Position numbers and translations under genes: made by a program. A DNA stretch of 64,000 nucleotides from Moduliflexus sp964602655 (GTDB lineage Bacteria > Moduliflexota > Moduliflexia > Moduliflexales > Moduliflexaceae), in contig CAZRSF010000028.1 in assembly GCA_964602655.1 (NCBI GenBank), positions 1-64,000 of the forward strand. Reading direction: 5' to 3'. Below the pieces are notes generated by a model. It searched no databases, had not been told where the DNA came from, and worked only from the letters and a program-made list of their open reading frames with translations. Shown piece after piece: positions 38,729-47,945 of the stretch. Every line of letters starts with the position of its first letter. The first letter of the stretch is position 1.

Positions 38729-41536
38729 ATGAAATTCAGCCGATATAATTGGAAGTCAAAAATGATGACATCATGTTCGCGGCAGAAGCGTTTTGGAGCG
38801 CTGTTCTGTGCGGTTGTCGTGTTTTGGGTGTTAAAATCGCTGGGCGGAGCGCTCTTCGAGCAAAATTCCCCGCAGACGCCGTTGACCGTCTCGATGTTCG
38901 ATACGAAAAAAATCGTCTTGAATCATCCCAATACGGACGTGATATTTACGTTCGCCCCCCCGAACCAACCCTCGCCGGAAAGAACACGACATCTTTACAT
39001 GCTCGAAGGATTCGACGCCGCGTGGAATAAAGCCGGAGATCGCCTGATTGCCAAATATGCGAAACTCCCGCCCGGCCATTATACCTTCCGCGTGAAACGC
39101 GAGGACGACGACGACGAATGGAAGGAGATTGGGAAACCTGTCAAGGTGACGGTGACGCCGCCAATCTGGGGGACGCTCTGGTTTCAGGCGTTTTCGCGCC
39201 TGTTGATTTTAGGCGGCATGGTTTTTTTATATCTGCTGCGCGTACATAAAATGAAACTCCAGCGCCAGCGCCTCGAATTTCTAGTGAACGAACGGACGCA
39301 GGAATTGCAAGAGAACATGCGTCGTATCGAAGACGAGGTGTTGGAACGAAGGCAGGCGGAGGCGGCGCTGAAAGAAAGCGAAGAATATAACCGCCTGTTG
39401 ATTGAAACCATGAACGAAGGGCTGGTGGCGTTCGACCAGCATCAGACGATTATTTATGTCAATTCCAAATGCTGTGAAATGTTCGGTTACAGTCGTCAAG
39501 AGTTGCTCAATCGTCCGCTCGGCGATTTTCTCGACCGCGCTGAACTGACGCTGGTCTGCAAGAATCAACGACAGGAGTGCCGCATTACGCCGCTGGAAAT
39601 CTGCTGGAAGCGCAAAGACGGCGCGACGTTTCCGACCATCACGTCGCCGCAAGCGCTCTTCGATCATGCGGGCAAACATACCGGCGGCGTGGCGGTGCTG
39701 ACGGACATCAGCCATCTGAAACGCATTCAGGCCGAACTGCATGACGCTAAAATGTTTGCCGAATCCATCATTGCGAATGTGCCCGAAGTGATCTACTCGA
39801 TTGACCGCGAGATGAAATTGACGTATATCAGCCCGAAATGCGAACACTTATACGGCTATACGGCGCAGGAATTTTTCGACATTCCCGACCTCTTTCTCAA
39901 AATCATTCATCCTGACGACGCGGAACGGCTTGTCGGCGAATTACGCAACGTCTTTACCGGAAAGATGGTGTTTCAGGAATACCGAATCGTCCGGCGGGAT
40001 GGCGGCATCATCTGGGTGCGGGAATCAGCGCTGCCGACATTGGATGCGCAGGGAAAGCTCACGCGGATTGACGCCAGCGTGTATGACATCACCGCGTTGA
40101 AAGAGGCGGAACAGGCGCTGCGGGACTCGGAAGAACAATACCGCGTGTTGTTCGAGAATCTGCAAGACGTGTTTTATCGCGCAGATCAGGCAGGAAACCT
40201 TCTCCTGGCGTCGCCTTCCTGTGTCCATATTTTCGGGTACACTGCGCAAGAGGCGTTATCGTTGAATTTGATCAGGGACTTGTATGCCTATCCCGACCAG
40301 CGCAAGCATTTTGCCGCTCAGATTGCGCAACGAGGCGAGGTCGTAGATTTCGAGATGCAATTGAAACGCAAGGATGGGCGCATTATTTGGGCCAGCGTGA
40401 CCTCGCATCTCTATAAAGATCATCAAGGCAATGTGTTAGGCGTCGAAGGCATTGTGCGCGACATTACGGAACGCAAAGAGGCCGAGGAAAAGCTGATTGA
40501 CGCGAATCTGGAACTCAAAGCGACGCTGGATGACTTGAAGAAAACGCAGTCGCAACTGATCGAAGCCGAACGCATGGCAGTGTTAGGAAAATTGGTCGCT
40601 GAAGTCGGACATGAAATCAACTCGCCGCTCGGCGCGATTCGCGCGTCCATCGGCAATATGTCCACCGCGCTCCAGGAAACCATCGAACAATTGCCGCGTG
40701 TGTTTTTGCGCCTTGCGCCTGAACATCACCGCCTGTTCCTCGAACTTATCGAACGAACGCGGACGGAAAAACAAGAATTGTCCTTCAAAGAAGAACGGCA
40801 ATTGCGGCGACGCCTGACGGAAGAATTGGAATCGCATCAGATTGACGACGCCGACAGCATCGCCGATACGCTTGTGGATATCGGCATTTACCGCGACCTC
40901 GATCCGCTGCTGACGCTGCTCAAGGCGTATGACTTACCATTCTGCATGTTAGCGCTGCAAGCCGCCTACAATCTGGCCCGGCAGCAGTTCAACAGTCAGA
41001 ATATCATGCTGGCGGTAGAACGCACGTCGAAAGTCGTCTTTGCGCTGCGTTCGTATTCCCATGTCGATCACTCCGACGAGATGAAAATGACGCAGATTAC
41101 GGAGGGCATTGATACGGTCTTGACGCTGTATCACCATCAATTGAAACATGGGATCGAGGTGGTGAAACAGTACGATAATGTCCCCGCGATCCCGTGCTAC
41201 CGGGACGAATTGAATCAGGTCTGGACGAACCTGATTCATAATGCCATTTATGCGATGGAACGCAAGGGGCGGCTGGAAATTCAGGTTTTTCAAGAGGACG
41301 AGCGGCTTGTTGCCAGGATTACCGATTCCGGCCAGGGCATTCCTGACACGATCAAAGCCCGCGTGTTCGAACCGTTTTTTACAACGAAGCCCGCAGGCGA
41401 AGGGAGCGGCTTAGGGCTGGATATCGTCAAAAAAATTGTCGAGAAACATCATGGCAGCATCGAGTTCGAGAGTCAACCGGGGAGAACGACATTTTGCGTA
41501 CGATTGCCCGTTCAGGCCGTCCGAACTCAGTCATAA
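38729..41536 (+). CDS. Sensor histidine kinase with Y_Y_Y domain, three PAS domains and inserted DHp
   Basis: 935 residues. One N-terminal hydrophobic segment (about 26-46) is followed by a Y_Y_Y beta-sandwich (HLYMLEGFDAAWNKAG, AKYAKLPPGHYTFRVK), then TM2 at about 160-178 and a coiled coil. In hybrid two-component regulators this domain follows a 14-repeat propeller; here the propeller is missing. Three PAS domains lie at about 215-335, 340-460 and 465-590. The DHp His is in GHEINSPLGAIRASIGN at about 629, with the same ~110-residue insert (LSFKEERQLRRRLTEELE, SIADTLVDIGIYRD) and ATPase domain (DSGQGIP, GEGSGLGLDIVKKI) as its neighbours. No strong ribosome site is seen at 38729. Confidence 0.9.
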   Translation: MKFSRYNWKSKMMTSCSRQKRFGALFCAVVVFWVLKSLGGALFEQNSPQTPLTVSMFDTKKIVLNHPNTDVIFTFAPPNQPSPERTRHLYMLEGFDAAWNKAGDRLIAKYAKLPPGHYTFRVKREDDDDEWKEIGKPVKVTVTPPIWGTLWFQAFSRLLILGGMVFLYLLRVHKMKLQRQRLEFLVNERTQELQENMRRIEDEVLERRQAEAALKESEEYNRLLIETMNEGLVAFDQHQTIIYVNSKCCEMFGYSRQELLNRPLGDFLDRAELTLVCKNQRQECRITPLEICWKRKDGATFPTITSPQALFDHAGKHTGGVAVLTDISHLKRIQAELHDAKMFAESIIANVPEVIYSIDREMKLTYISPKCEHLYGYTAQEFFDIPDLFLKIIHPDDAERLVGELRNVFTGKMVFQEYRIVRRDGGIIWVRESALPTLDAQGKLTRIDASVYDITALKEAEQALRDSEEQYRVLFENLQDVFYRADQAGNLLLASPSCVHIFGYTAQEALSLNLIRDLYAYPDQRKHFAAQIAQRGEVVDFEMQLKRKDGRIIWASVTSHLYKDHQGNVLGVEGIVRDITERKEAEEKLIDANLELKATLDDLKKTQSQLIEAERMAVLGKLVAEVGHEINSPLGAIRASIGNMSTALQETIEQLPRVFLRLAPEHHRLFLELIERTRTEKQELSFKEERQLRRRLTEELESHQIDDADSIADTLVDIGIYRDLDPLLTLLKAYDLPFCMLALQAAYNLARQQFNSQNIMLAVERTSKVVFALRSYSHVDHSDEMKMTQITEGIDTVLTLYHHQLKHGIEVVKQYDNVPAIPCYRDELNQVWTNLIHNAIYAMERKGRLEIQVFQEDERLVARITDSGQGIPDTIKARVFEPFFTTKPAGEGSGLGLDIVKKIVEKHHGSIEFESQPGRTTFCVRLPVQAVRTQS

Positions 41537-41538
41537 CG

Positions 41539-44361
41539 ATGTCGCGCTGTTGCGTCCTGTTGATTATCGCATGGTGCTGTCTTCCGGGAATTGCCTCTGG
41601 CGAGTCTGTTCTCCGTGTGCGTGATCAACAGCAGCGCTATTCGTTAAACGCGTATATCGGCGTGTTGGAAGATCGCGACGCGCATCTGACGATTGACGAT
41701 GTGCGTCAGCCGGAACAGGCCGGTCGTTTTCTGCCTCATGCGAATGACAGTTCGAATGTCGGTTATACTCGCTCGGCGTATTGGGCGCGCATCCGAATCG
41801 TCAACGAGTCCGCCTCGCCGATCTGGCTGTTAGATGTTGATTATCCGCTGTTAGATCGTATAGACTTGTATGTGATTGACGCTTCGGGAAGGATCACCGC
41901 GAAAACCACCGGCGACACTTTTCCATTTCGGACGCGCGAGATTGCCAATCGCAAGTTTCTGTTCCGGTTGGCGCTGCCTCCCGGCGAACATATGACGGTG
42001 TATCTGCGAATCGAAACCGAAAGCGCGATGACCTTCCCGCTGCTCCTCTGGCATCCTGATGCGTTTGCCCAGAAAGACCACAACGAGCAATTTGCGTTAG
42101 GCGGGTATTACGGGATCATGGTCGCGATGATCTGCTATAACTTGTTCCTGTTGTGCGCGATTCGCGACCGTGTGTATCTGTATTACCTCCTCTACATAAT
42201 CACCTACAGCATCGCGCAGATGTCATTGAATGGGCTGTCGGCGGAATACCTCTGGCCGGATTCTTCCTGGTGGGGCAATCGGAATTTAGCGTTTTTTGTC
42301 GGCGCGACGGTTCTGTTCATCACGCTGTTCGGCAGGGCGTTTTTGAAAACGACTGTCTATACGCCTCGCCTGGATCGCATTCTGAAGGTCGTGCTTGTCT
42401 GGTCGGCGTTGGCGATAGCGCTGGCCTTTGTCTCCGGGTATCGCCTGAGCATCCAGGTTGGCTTATCCAGCGGCGCAGTCGCTGCGATTATGCTCATCAT
42501 CGCTGGCGTCCTCTGTCTGCGCCAGGGGGATCGCGCCGCTCGTTTTTATTTATTGGGCTGGACGTTGTTCTTATGCGGATTTTTGGCGATGTACCTGCGC
42601 TCGTTCGGCCTGCTGCCGCATATTTTCCTGACGACCTATGGCATACAGATCGGCTCGGTACTCGAAGTGATTCTGTTGTCGTTAGGGTTGGCGGATCGCA
42701 TGTCGCTGATGAAGCGGCAGATCGAGCAGACGCAGCGGGAACAACAGGTCGAACACGAACTGCGGCAGCGCAACGAAGAACTGTCGCTGCTGCATCGCGT
42801 CGGGCAGTTGTTTACCTCGTCGTTGGAATTATCCGAGGTGCTGGAATATATTTTGGAGGAAATGCGCCGCCTGCTGGGGATTACCGCCGCGTCTTTCTGG
42901 CTCTGCGCGCCAGAAAGCGATGAGATTGTCTGCCAACAGGCAATGGGGCCGGGACGCGACGCGGTTTTGGGCTGGCGGTTGAAATCTGGTCAGGGGGTTG
43001 TCGGGCAGGCGGCGCAGAGCGGCGACACCGTGTATGTGCGCGATGCGCGGCATGACGCCCGACATTATAAGCAGGTCGAACGCCTCACCGGCTTAGAATA
43101 TCGGTCTATTCTGGCGATTCCTTTTCGCGTGAAAGATGTCGCGATTGGCGTGCTGAATTTGTTAGACCACCAGGAAAATCGTTTTTCAGAGAACGATCTC
43201 CGCCTGCTTGAGCTGATCGCGTCCGCAGCCGCCGAAGCGGTCGAGAATGCGCGGCTGTATTCGCAAGCGCAACTGGAACTTGCCGAGCGCATTCGCGCCG
43301 AAGCGCAATTAGTCGAGGCGAACCAGAAACTTCAGGAATTGCTCGATAACTTGCAGCGCGCGCAGTCGCAACTGATTCAATCCGAGCGCATGGCGGCGTT
43401 GGGGCAGCTTATCGCCGGAGTCGCGCATGAAATCAATACGCCGCTCGGCGCGATTCGGTCGTCTATCGGCAATATCGTGACAGCGTTGCACACATCGTTA
43501 ACGCAGTTGCCGCATGTGCTGCTGCAACTCTCGCCAGATCGGCAGCAGATGTTTCTTGCCCTGATCGAGCGGGCGCGGCAGGAAAAACAATATGTCACTT
43601 CCAGAGAAGAGCGGCAACTGCGCAAAAAGGTCGCGCACGCATTAGAAATCCATCAGATTCCTCAAGCCGATTCGATGGCGGATATGTTGGTAGATATGGG
43701 CATTTATGACAATCTTGAACCGTGCCTTCCGTTGTTTCAGCAGGGCGACACGCAGATTCGCGATCTCCTGCTGCGGACAGCGTATCATCTTGCCACGCAG
43801 TATCATAACAGTCAGAATATCGTGTTAGCGGTAGAACGCGCCTCGAAAGTGTTGTTCGCGCTGAAAACGTATGCCTGTGTCGATCAATCCGGCAAGATGA
43901 AAACAATCCAGATCACCGAAGGGATTGATTTGGTGCTGACTCTCTATCATAACCAATTGAAGCACGGGATTGAATTGCTCAAGCGCTATGAGGCCGTGCC
44001 AGCGATCCCATGTTATCCTGATGAATTGCATCAGGTCTGGACGAATCTCATTCATAATGCGATTGATGCGATGAATCGAAAAGGCGCGCTTGAAATTCGC
44101 GTCTATTCGCCGAACGAGGCGTCTGGCAAGCCGCAAGGCGTCATTGTCGAAATGACTGATTCGGGCTGCGGTATTCCAGAGGACATTCGGGAACGCATCT
44201 TCGAACCGTTGTTTACAACAAAATCAGACGGTGAAGGAAGTGGTTTAGGGTTAGATATTGTCAAAAAGATTATTGACAAACATCATGGCCGAATAGATGT
44301 TGACAGCCAGCCGGGGAAAACGACGTTTTCTGTCTGGCTGCCGTATACGCAACATGAGTAG
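41539..44361 (+). CDS. 7TMR-DISM-GAF sensor histidine kinase with inserted DHp
   Basis: 940 residues from ATG 41539, two nt after the previous stop; upstream in-frame codons would overlap that gene. The signal peptide is MSRCCVLLIIAWCCLPGIASG (cleaved after about 21). Residues 25-190 form the extracellular DISMED2 sugar-binding-like domain (YTRSAYWARIRIVNES), and 205-400 seven membrane helices (GGYYGIMVAMICYNLFLL). A GAF domain (about 425-580: GQGVVGQAAQSGDTVYV) precedes the DHp with AHEINTPLGAIRSSIGN at about 630, the ~110-residue insert (VTSREERQLRKKVAHALE, SMADMLVDMGIYDN) and the ATPase domain. Followed by two receiver genes that are likely phosphotransfer partners. Confidence 0.92.
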   Translation: MSRCCVLLIIAWCCLPGIASGESVLRVRDQQQRYSLNAYIGVLEDRDAHLTIDDVRQPEQAGRFLPHANDSSNVGYTRSAYWARIRIVNESASPIWLLDVDYPLLDRIDLYVIDASGRITAKTTGDTFPFRTREIANRKFLFRLALPPGEHMTVYLRIETESAMTFPLLLWHPDAFAQKDHNEQFALGGYYGIMVAMICYNLFLLCAIRDRVYLYYLLYIITYSIAQMSLNGLSAEYLWPDSSWWGNRNLAFFVGATVLFITLFGRAFLKTTVYTPRLDRILKVVLVWSALAIALAFVSGYRLSIQVGLSSGAVAAIMLIIAGVLCLRQGDRAARFYLLGWTLFLCGFLAMYLRSFGLLPHIFLTTYGIQIGSVLEVILLSLGLADRMSLMKRQIEQTQREQQVEHELRQRNEELSLLHRVGQLFTSSLELSEVLEYILEEMRRLLGITAASFWLCAPESDEIVCQQAMGPGRDAVLGWRLKSGQGVVGQAAQSGDTVYVRDARHDARHYKQVERLTGLEYRSILAIPFRVKDVAIGVLNLLDHQENRFSENDLRLLELIASAAAEAVENARLYSQAQLELAERIRAEAQLVEANQKLQELLDNLQRAQSQLIQSERMAALGQLIAGVAHEINTPLGAIRSSIGNIVTALHTSLTQLPHVLLQLSPDRQQMFLALIERARQEKQYVTSREERQLRKKVAHALEIHQIPQADSMADMLVDMGIYDNLEPCLPLFQQGDTQIRDLLLRTAYHLATQYHNSQNIVLAVERASKVLFALKTYACVDQSGKMKTIQITEGIDLVLTLYHNQLKHGIELLKRYEAVPAIPCYPDELHQVWTNLIHNAIDAMNRKGALEIRVYSPNEASGKPQGVIVEMTDSGCGIPEDIRERIFEPLFTTKSDGEGSGLGLDIVKKIIDKHHGRIDVDSQPGKTTFSVWLPYTQHE

Positions 44362-44403
44362 AAGCGCGGGAATTGCCCGTGATGTCAAGAATCGAGGTGG
44401 CTG

Positions 44404-44793
44404 ATGTCGAAAAAAGTCATTTTATTTGTTGATGACGAAAAGATTATTTTACAAAGTTTGAAAGCGCAGATTAAAAAGCATTTTGGGACGCAATACGTCT
44501 ATGAATTTGCGGAAAGCGGGGAAGAAGCGTGGGAGTTGATCGAAGAACTGCACGAAGAGGGCGCGCAGATTCTCTTAGTTGTTTCCGATTGGCTGATGCC
44601 GAATATGCGCGGAGACGAACTCCTGATCCAAATTCATCAACGATTTCCTGATATTATAAAAGTCATGTTGACCGGGCAGGCGGATGAAACCGCCATTAAC
44701 CGGACACGAGAGCACGCCAATCTGCATAGCTGTTTACACAAGCCCTGGAGCGAGCAGGAATTGGTTCGAACGCTTCAATCCGGTTTGGCATAA
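44404..44793 (+). CDS. Stand-alone response regulator receiver
   Basis: 129 residues, a CheY-like receiver only. VDDEKIIL carries the acidic pair, the phospho-acceptor is the Asp in VVSDWLMPNMRGDE, MLTGQAD gives the Thr switch, and KPWS the conserved Lys. It shares the VDDEKIIL..SGEEA and LTGQA features with the receivers at 33524 and 44985 and probably receives phosphate from the adjacent kinase. GAGGTGG lies before the ATG. Confidence 0.9.
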   Translation: MSKKVILFVDDEKIILQSLKAQIKKHFGTQYVYEFAESGEEAWELIEELHEEGAQILLVVSDWLMPNMRGDELLIQIHQRFPDIIKVMLTGQADETAINRTREHANLHSCLHKPWSEQELVRTLQSGLA

Positions 44794-44804
44794 GGATCGC
44801 AAAG

Positions 44805-44946
44805 GTAACTATTTACCAGACTGGAGTGCAAAAGCGACCTGAGCGAAGTTGAGCTTTTGCACCGACTTCGTTCCTACGATTCGCACAAGCTCAACCCGCT
44901 TTGCGGGGTCGCTTTTGCACTCCTATCATGCCTGGTAAACAGTTAC
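44805..44946. mobile_element. 142-bp MITE with terminal and inner inverted repeats, copy C
   Basis: Terminal repeats GTAACTATTTACCAG (44805-44819) and CTGGTAAACAGTTAC (44932-44946), one mismatch; inner perfect 17-bp arms GGAGTGCAAAAGCGACC (44823-44839) and complement (44907-44923). Inserted between two receiver genes, and supplies false upstream start codons to the next gene. Confidence 0.75.
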
Positions 44947-44984
44947 TAATTTGGAAAACATACCCGAGTGATGGGGCGAATGAT

Positions 44985-46232
44985 ATGAGTAAACCTGCAA
45001 TTTTATGTGTTGATGATGAAAAAATGATTTTAGTCAGTCTCAAAGAGGAACTCAAGCGGAATTTCGGCGATTTCTATACGATTGAAACGGTCGAAAGCGG
45101 CGAGGAAGCCTTAGAACTGCTCGATGAATTTCATAAGGATGACGTCGAATTGCCGATTGTGATCGCCGATCAACTGATGCCTGGCATGAAAGGGGACGAA
45201 CTCCTGATTAATGTCCATCAGCGGCTTCCGAAAACATTGAAGATTCTGTTGACCGGGCAGGCTGGCGCAGAGGCGGTCGGAAATGCCGTGAACTTCGCCA
45301 AATTGTATCGGTACATTTCCAAACCCTGGCAGGAAACCGATCTCACGCTGACCGTGAATGAAGCGCTGCGCAGCTATTTTCAGGATAAAAAACTCGAAGA
45401 GCAAAATACGGAACTGCAAACGCTGAATTTGAAACTGGAAAAATGGAATGCGACCTTAGAACAGCAGGTGCGGGAACGGACGGCGGAATTGGAAGCGCAG
45501 AAAGTCGAACTCGCCGAATTGAATGCTAGCAAAGATAAGTTTTTTTCCATCATTTCTCACGATCTGCGCAGCCCGTTTAATGCGCTGTTAGGCTTTACGC
45601 AAATTTTATCGGAAAATCTTGAACAGTATCGCCTTGATGATATTCGGCAAAAAGTCGAAAAAATCCGGACGTCTGCCGAGCGGCTGTTTGCGCTGTTGGA
45701 AAACCTGCTGACGTGGTCGCGCATTCAACGCGGCGCTATCGAGTATAGCCCCGAACAAATTGATGTCTGGGAATTAGCGGAAGATAATATCGAACTATTT
45801 CTGCCGAATGCGGAACATAAACAGATCGAACTTCGGCATCAGATTCCAGAAGGCACGATGATTTACGCTGATTACAGCATGATCAACACGGTCATTCGGA
45901 ATTTAACGTCCAACGCGCTCAAATTTACCTCTGCCGGAGAACGCGTCGAAATTCTGGCGCGCGCGCGCGATGAGCGCTGGGTGGAAATTGCCGTGTCTGA
46001 TACAGGACAGGGGATTCCGTCGGAGGTGCTGCCGAAATTGTTACGCATTGACGCGCAGCATACCACCGAAGGCACCGGCGGCGAAAAAGGCACGGGCTTA
46101 GGATTGATTCTCTGCCGCGAGTTAGTGGAAAAGAATGGCGGGAAAATTTGGATTGAAAGCGAGATCGGAAAAGGCTCGACCTTCCGATTTACCGTGCCAA
46201 AATCGTGTTCTATAGAGGATGTCCATGAATAG
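44985..46232 (+). CDS. Receiver-histidine kinase (REC-HisKA-HATPase)
   Basis: 415 residues from ATG 44985 (MSKPAILCVDDEKMI); the frame extends upstream only into the MITE. The receiver (1-120, VIADQLMPGMKGDE) is followed by a coiled coil and a conventional HisKA domain (SIISHDLRSPFNALLGFTQI, His at about 188), without the insert of the neighbouring kinases, then HATPase (NLTSNALKFTSAG, DTGQGIPS, GTGLGLILCRELVEKNGG). A cytoplasmic relay element: phosphorylation of the receiver probably controls the kinase. Its target is unknown. It overlaps the porin-like gene by 8 nt. Confidence 0.92.
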   Translation: MSKPAILCVDDEKMILVSLKEELKRNFGDFYTIETVESGEEALELLDEFHKDDVELPIVIADQLMPGMKGDELLINVHQRLPKTLKILLTGQAGAEAVGNAVNFAKLYRYISKPWQETDLTLTVNEALRSYFQDKKLEEQNTELQTLNLKLEKWNATLEQQVRERTAELEAQKVELAELNASKDKFFSIISHDLRSPFNALLGFTQILSENLEQYRLDDIRQKVEKIRTSAERLFALLENLLTWSRIQRGAIEYSPEQIDVWELAEDNIELFLPNAEHKQIELRHQIPEGTMIYADYSMINTVIRNLTSNALKFTSAGERVEILARARDERWVEIAVSDTGQGIPSEVLPKLLRIDAQHTTEGTGGEKGTGLGLILCRELVEKNGGKIWIESEIGKGSTFRFTVPKSCSIEDVHE

Positions 46233-47478
46233 AATTCGTTGCTTCGCGATGATAGGATGCGCGCTGGCGCATATCGGGTGGTTTTCTCCCGCGATGCTTC
46301 AGGCATTTGAGCCTGAGGATTGGACGGACAGCATTCAACTGCATGGGTTTGCGTCTCAGGGATACCTTTCCAGCGATCTCAACAATTATTATGCCGAGAC
46401 AGAGAAGGGCAGTTTCGAATTCAATGAGTTCGGGCTGACGGTGATTGCCGATCCGCTTGATCGCGTCCAGATCGGCATGCAACTTCTCTCCAGAGATTTG
46501 GGAAACATCAGCAATAACGAGATCGCGATTGATTGGGCATCCGGCACGTATCGCTGGCGGGATTGGTTCGCTATTTCGGCGGGGCAACTCAAAATTCCCT
46601 GGGGGTTCTATAATGAAACACGAGATATTGATCTCCTGCGCCCCTGGATATTTTTGCCATCCGGCCTGTATAATGAGCAATTTCGCGACGTGTATTCTTC
46701 CTATTCCGGCATAAATGTCGGCGGCGATCTCTCCGGCGAGCGGTTTGGCAGCCTGACGTATGCGCTGGGATATGGCGAGAAAATCGTCTCTGATTCCACC
46801 AGTGCGTATCTGGTATCTCTCAGTGAAGATATCTTCCAAAAGACTCAAGTCAAAGCGTCTGATTTGTTTCTTGCCAAGCTTGATTGGGAGACTCCGTTGC
46901 CAGGACTGCGCCTGGGCGCGACATCTTTCCTCGGTCAGCTTGAACTTTCTGCTGAAGCCAATTCACATTCTGTATGGGTTGAAAACAATATCGCGCCAGG
47001 CACGCCAATTATTGAAAATACCGCAGATGATCTATCTTTCATTCTTTCGGCGGAATACACGCGCAATAATTTGACAATCGCGGCTGAGTATCAAAAAGAA
47101 CGCGAGTATCACCAGGTGTCTCGCAATCCTTCTACAGGAGCATTCTTGAAAGGTGACGGTGTGTATGCAGAAGGCTATTATGTCAGTCTGGCCTATCGCT
47201 TTACACATTGGCTGCAATGCGGCGCATATTATTCCGTGCATTATCCCAATGCCGATGATAAGGATGGAAAAAAACTGGAAGAAGATGGTGTACCAGCGCA
47301 TGACGCATGGCAAAAAGAGGCTGTCTTGACGACGCGGATTGATTTCAACGATCATTGGCTGCTGAAATTCGAAAGCCATGCCATCGAAGGAACGGCTGAT
47401 GTGCCTGATTTTGCCAATCTGGACGGGCTGAGTGAAAATTCGTTTTTGTTTGCCGTGAAAACCACATTTAGTTTTTAA
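46225..47478 (+). CDS. Outer-membrane porin-like beta-barrel protein, copy 1
   Basis: 417 residues from ATG 46225 (AGAGG six nt upstream; ATG 46219 also in frame). A signal peptide (MNRIRCFAMIGCALAHIGW.. to LQA) is followed by alternating amphipathic strands rich in Tyr, Trp and Gly and a terminal Phe (FAVKTTFSF), typical of barrel proteins. The first strands (IQLHGFASQGYLSSDLNNYY, EKGSFEFNEFGL, GQLKIPWGFYNETRD) resemble phosphate/oligosaccharide porins. It is a paralogue of the protein at 47946, with the small PstS-like gene between them. Transport of an anion or sugar across the outer membrane is inferred. Confidence 0.8.
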   Translation: MNRIRCFAMIGCALAHIGWFSPAMLQAFEPEDWTDSIQLHGFASQGYLSSDLNNYYAETEKGSFEFNEFGLTVIADPLDRVQIGMQLLSRDLGNISNNEIAIDWASGTYRWRDWFAISAGQLKIPWGFYNETRDIDLLRPWIFLPSGLYNEQFRDVYSSYSGINVGGDLSGERFGSLTYALGYGEKIVSDSTSAYLVSLSEDIFQKTQVKASDLFLAKLDWETPLPGLRLGATSFLGQLELSAEANSHSVWVENNIAPGTPIIENTADDLSFILSAEYTRNNLTIAAEYQKEREYHQVSRNPSTGAFLKGDGVYAEGYYVSLAYRFTHWLQCGAYYSVHYPNADDKDGKKLEEDGVPAHDAWQKEAVLTTRIDFNDHWLLKFESHAIEGTADVPDFANLDGLSENSFLFAVKTTFSF

Positions 47479-47492
47479 CGGAGAGGAGTATC

Positions 47493-47933
47493 ATGAACCG
47501 CTTGTTATGCCGATATGTCACATGTTCGCTTGTCTGTCTGTTGTTGTGCTGCCTTCCGACGCTGGCCGCAGAGGACGAGATTGTCATCGTCGTTCACCCT
47601 GACGTCGCAGATACGTTGGATAAGGACGATATCAAACAAATTTTCTTAGGCAAGAAGACGCAATGGAACGATACGTCTGGCATCGCATTCGTCCTACTCG
47701 ATGATGGCGACACCCTGAACGCCTTTCTCAAAACGTATATCGGCAAATCGCCGGATCAATTCAAAAATTACTGGAAAAAACAAGTCTTTACCGGCAAGGG
47801 AAAGATGCCGAAAGCCTTTCGAACATCAGCAGAACTGATGCAATTTCTCAGTGACAATCGGGGATCGATCGGTTTCATGCGAAGCGAGGATGTTGACAAG
47901 GCGCTTGTCAACACGCTCTCGTTTCAACCATAA
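47493..47933 (+). CDS. Small PstS-like periplasmic binding protein
   Basis: 146 residues. Signal peptide MNRLLCRYVTCSLVCLLLCC to LAAED. The mature part is a single lobe of a phosphate-type solute receptor: VVHPDVADTLDKDDIKQIFLGKK, NAFLKTYIGKSPDQFKNYWKK, VFTGKGKMPKAF and GSIGFMRSEDV. Normal PstS has about 320 residues, so this is a half-size form known next to sensor genes. GAGAGGAG precedes the ATG. It sits between two porin genes and upstream of a membrane kinase, so it may present a ligand (phosphate or another oxyanion) to the sensor rather than to an ABC transporter, none of which is nearby. Confidence 0.8.
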   Translation: MNRLLCRYVTCSLVCLLLCCLPTLAAEDEIVIVVHPDVADTLDKDDIKQIFLGKKTQWNDTSGIAFVLLDDGDTLNAFLKTYIGKSPDQFKNYWKKQVFTGKGKMPKAFRTSAELMQFLSDNRGSIGFMRSEDVDKALVNTLSFQP

Positions 47934-47945
47934 CCGCAGGAGCGC

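Noticed and set aside
41494..41538. Earlier start of the DISM-GAF kinase overlapping the previous gene
   Set aside because: The clean signal peptide begins at ATG 41539, two nt after the upstream stop; the extension would be a non-signal Arg-rich leader.
42153..42923. 256-codon frame inside the DISM-GAF kinase
   Set aside because: Out-of-frame shadow; the kinase frame shows continuous membrane and GAF motifs through the same bases.
44901..44984. Upstream start of the receiver-kinase
   Set aside because: These codons lie in the MITE and spacer; VDDEK of the receiver follows ATG 44985 at the normal distance.
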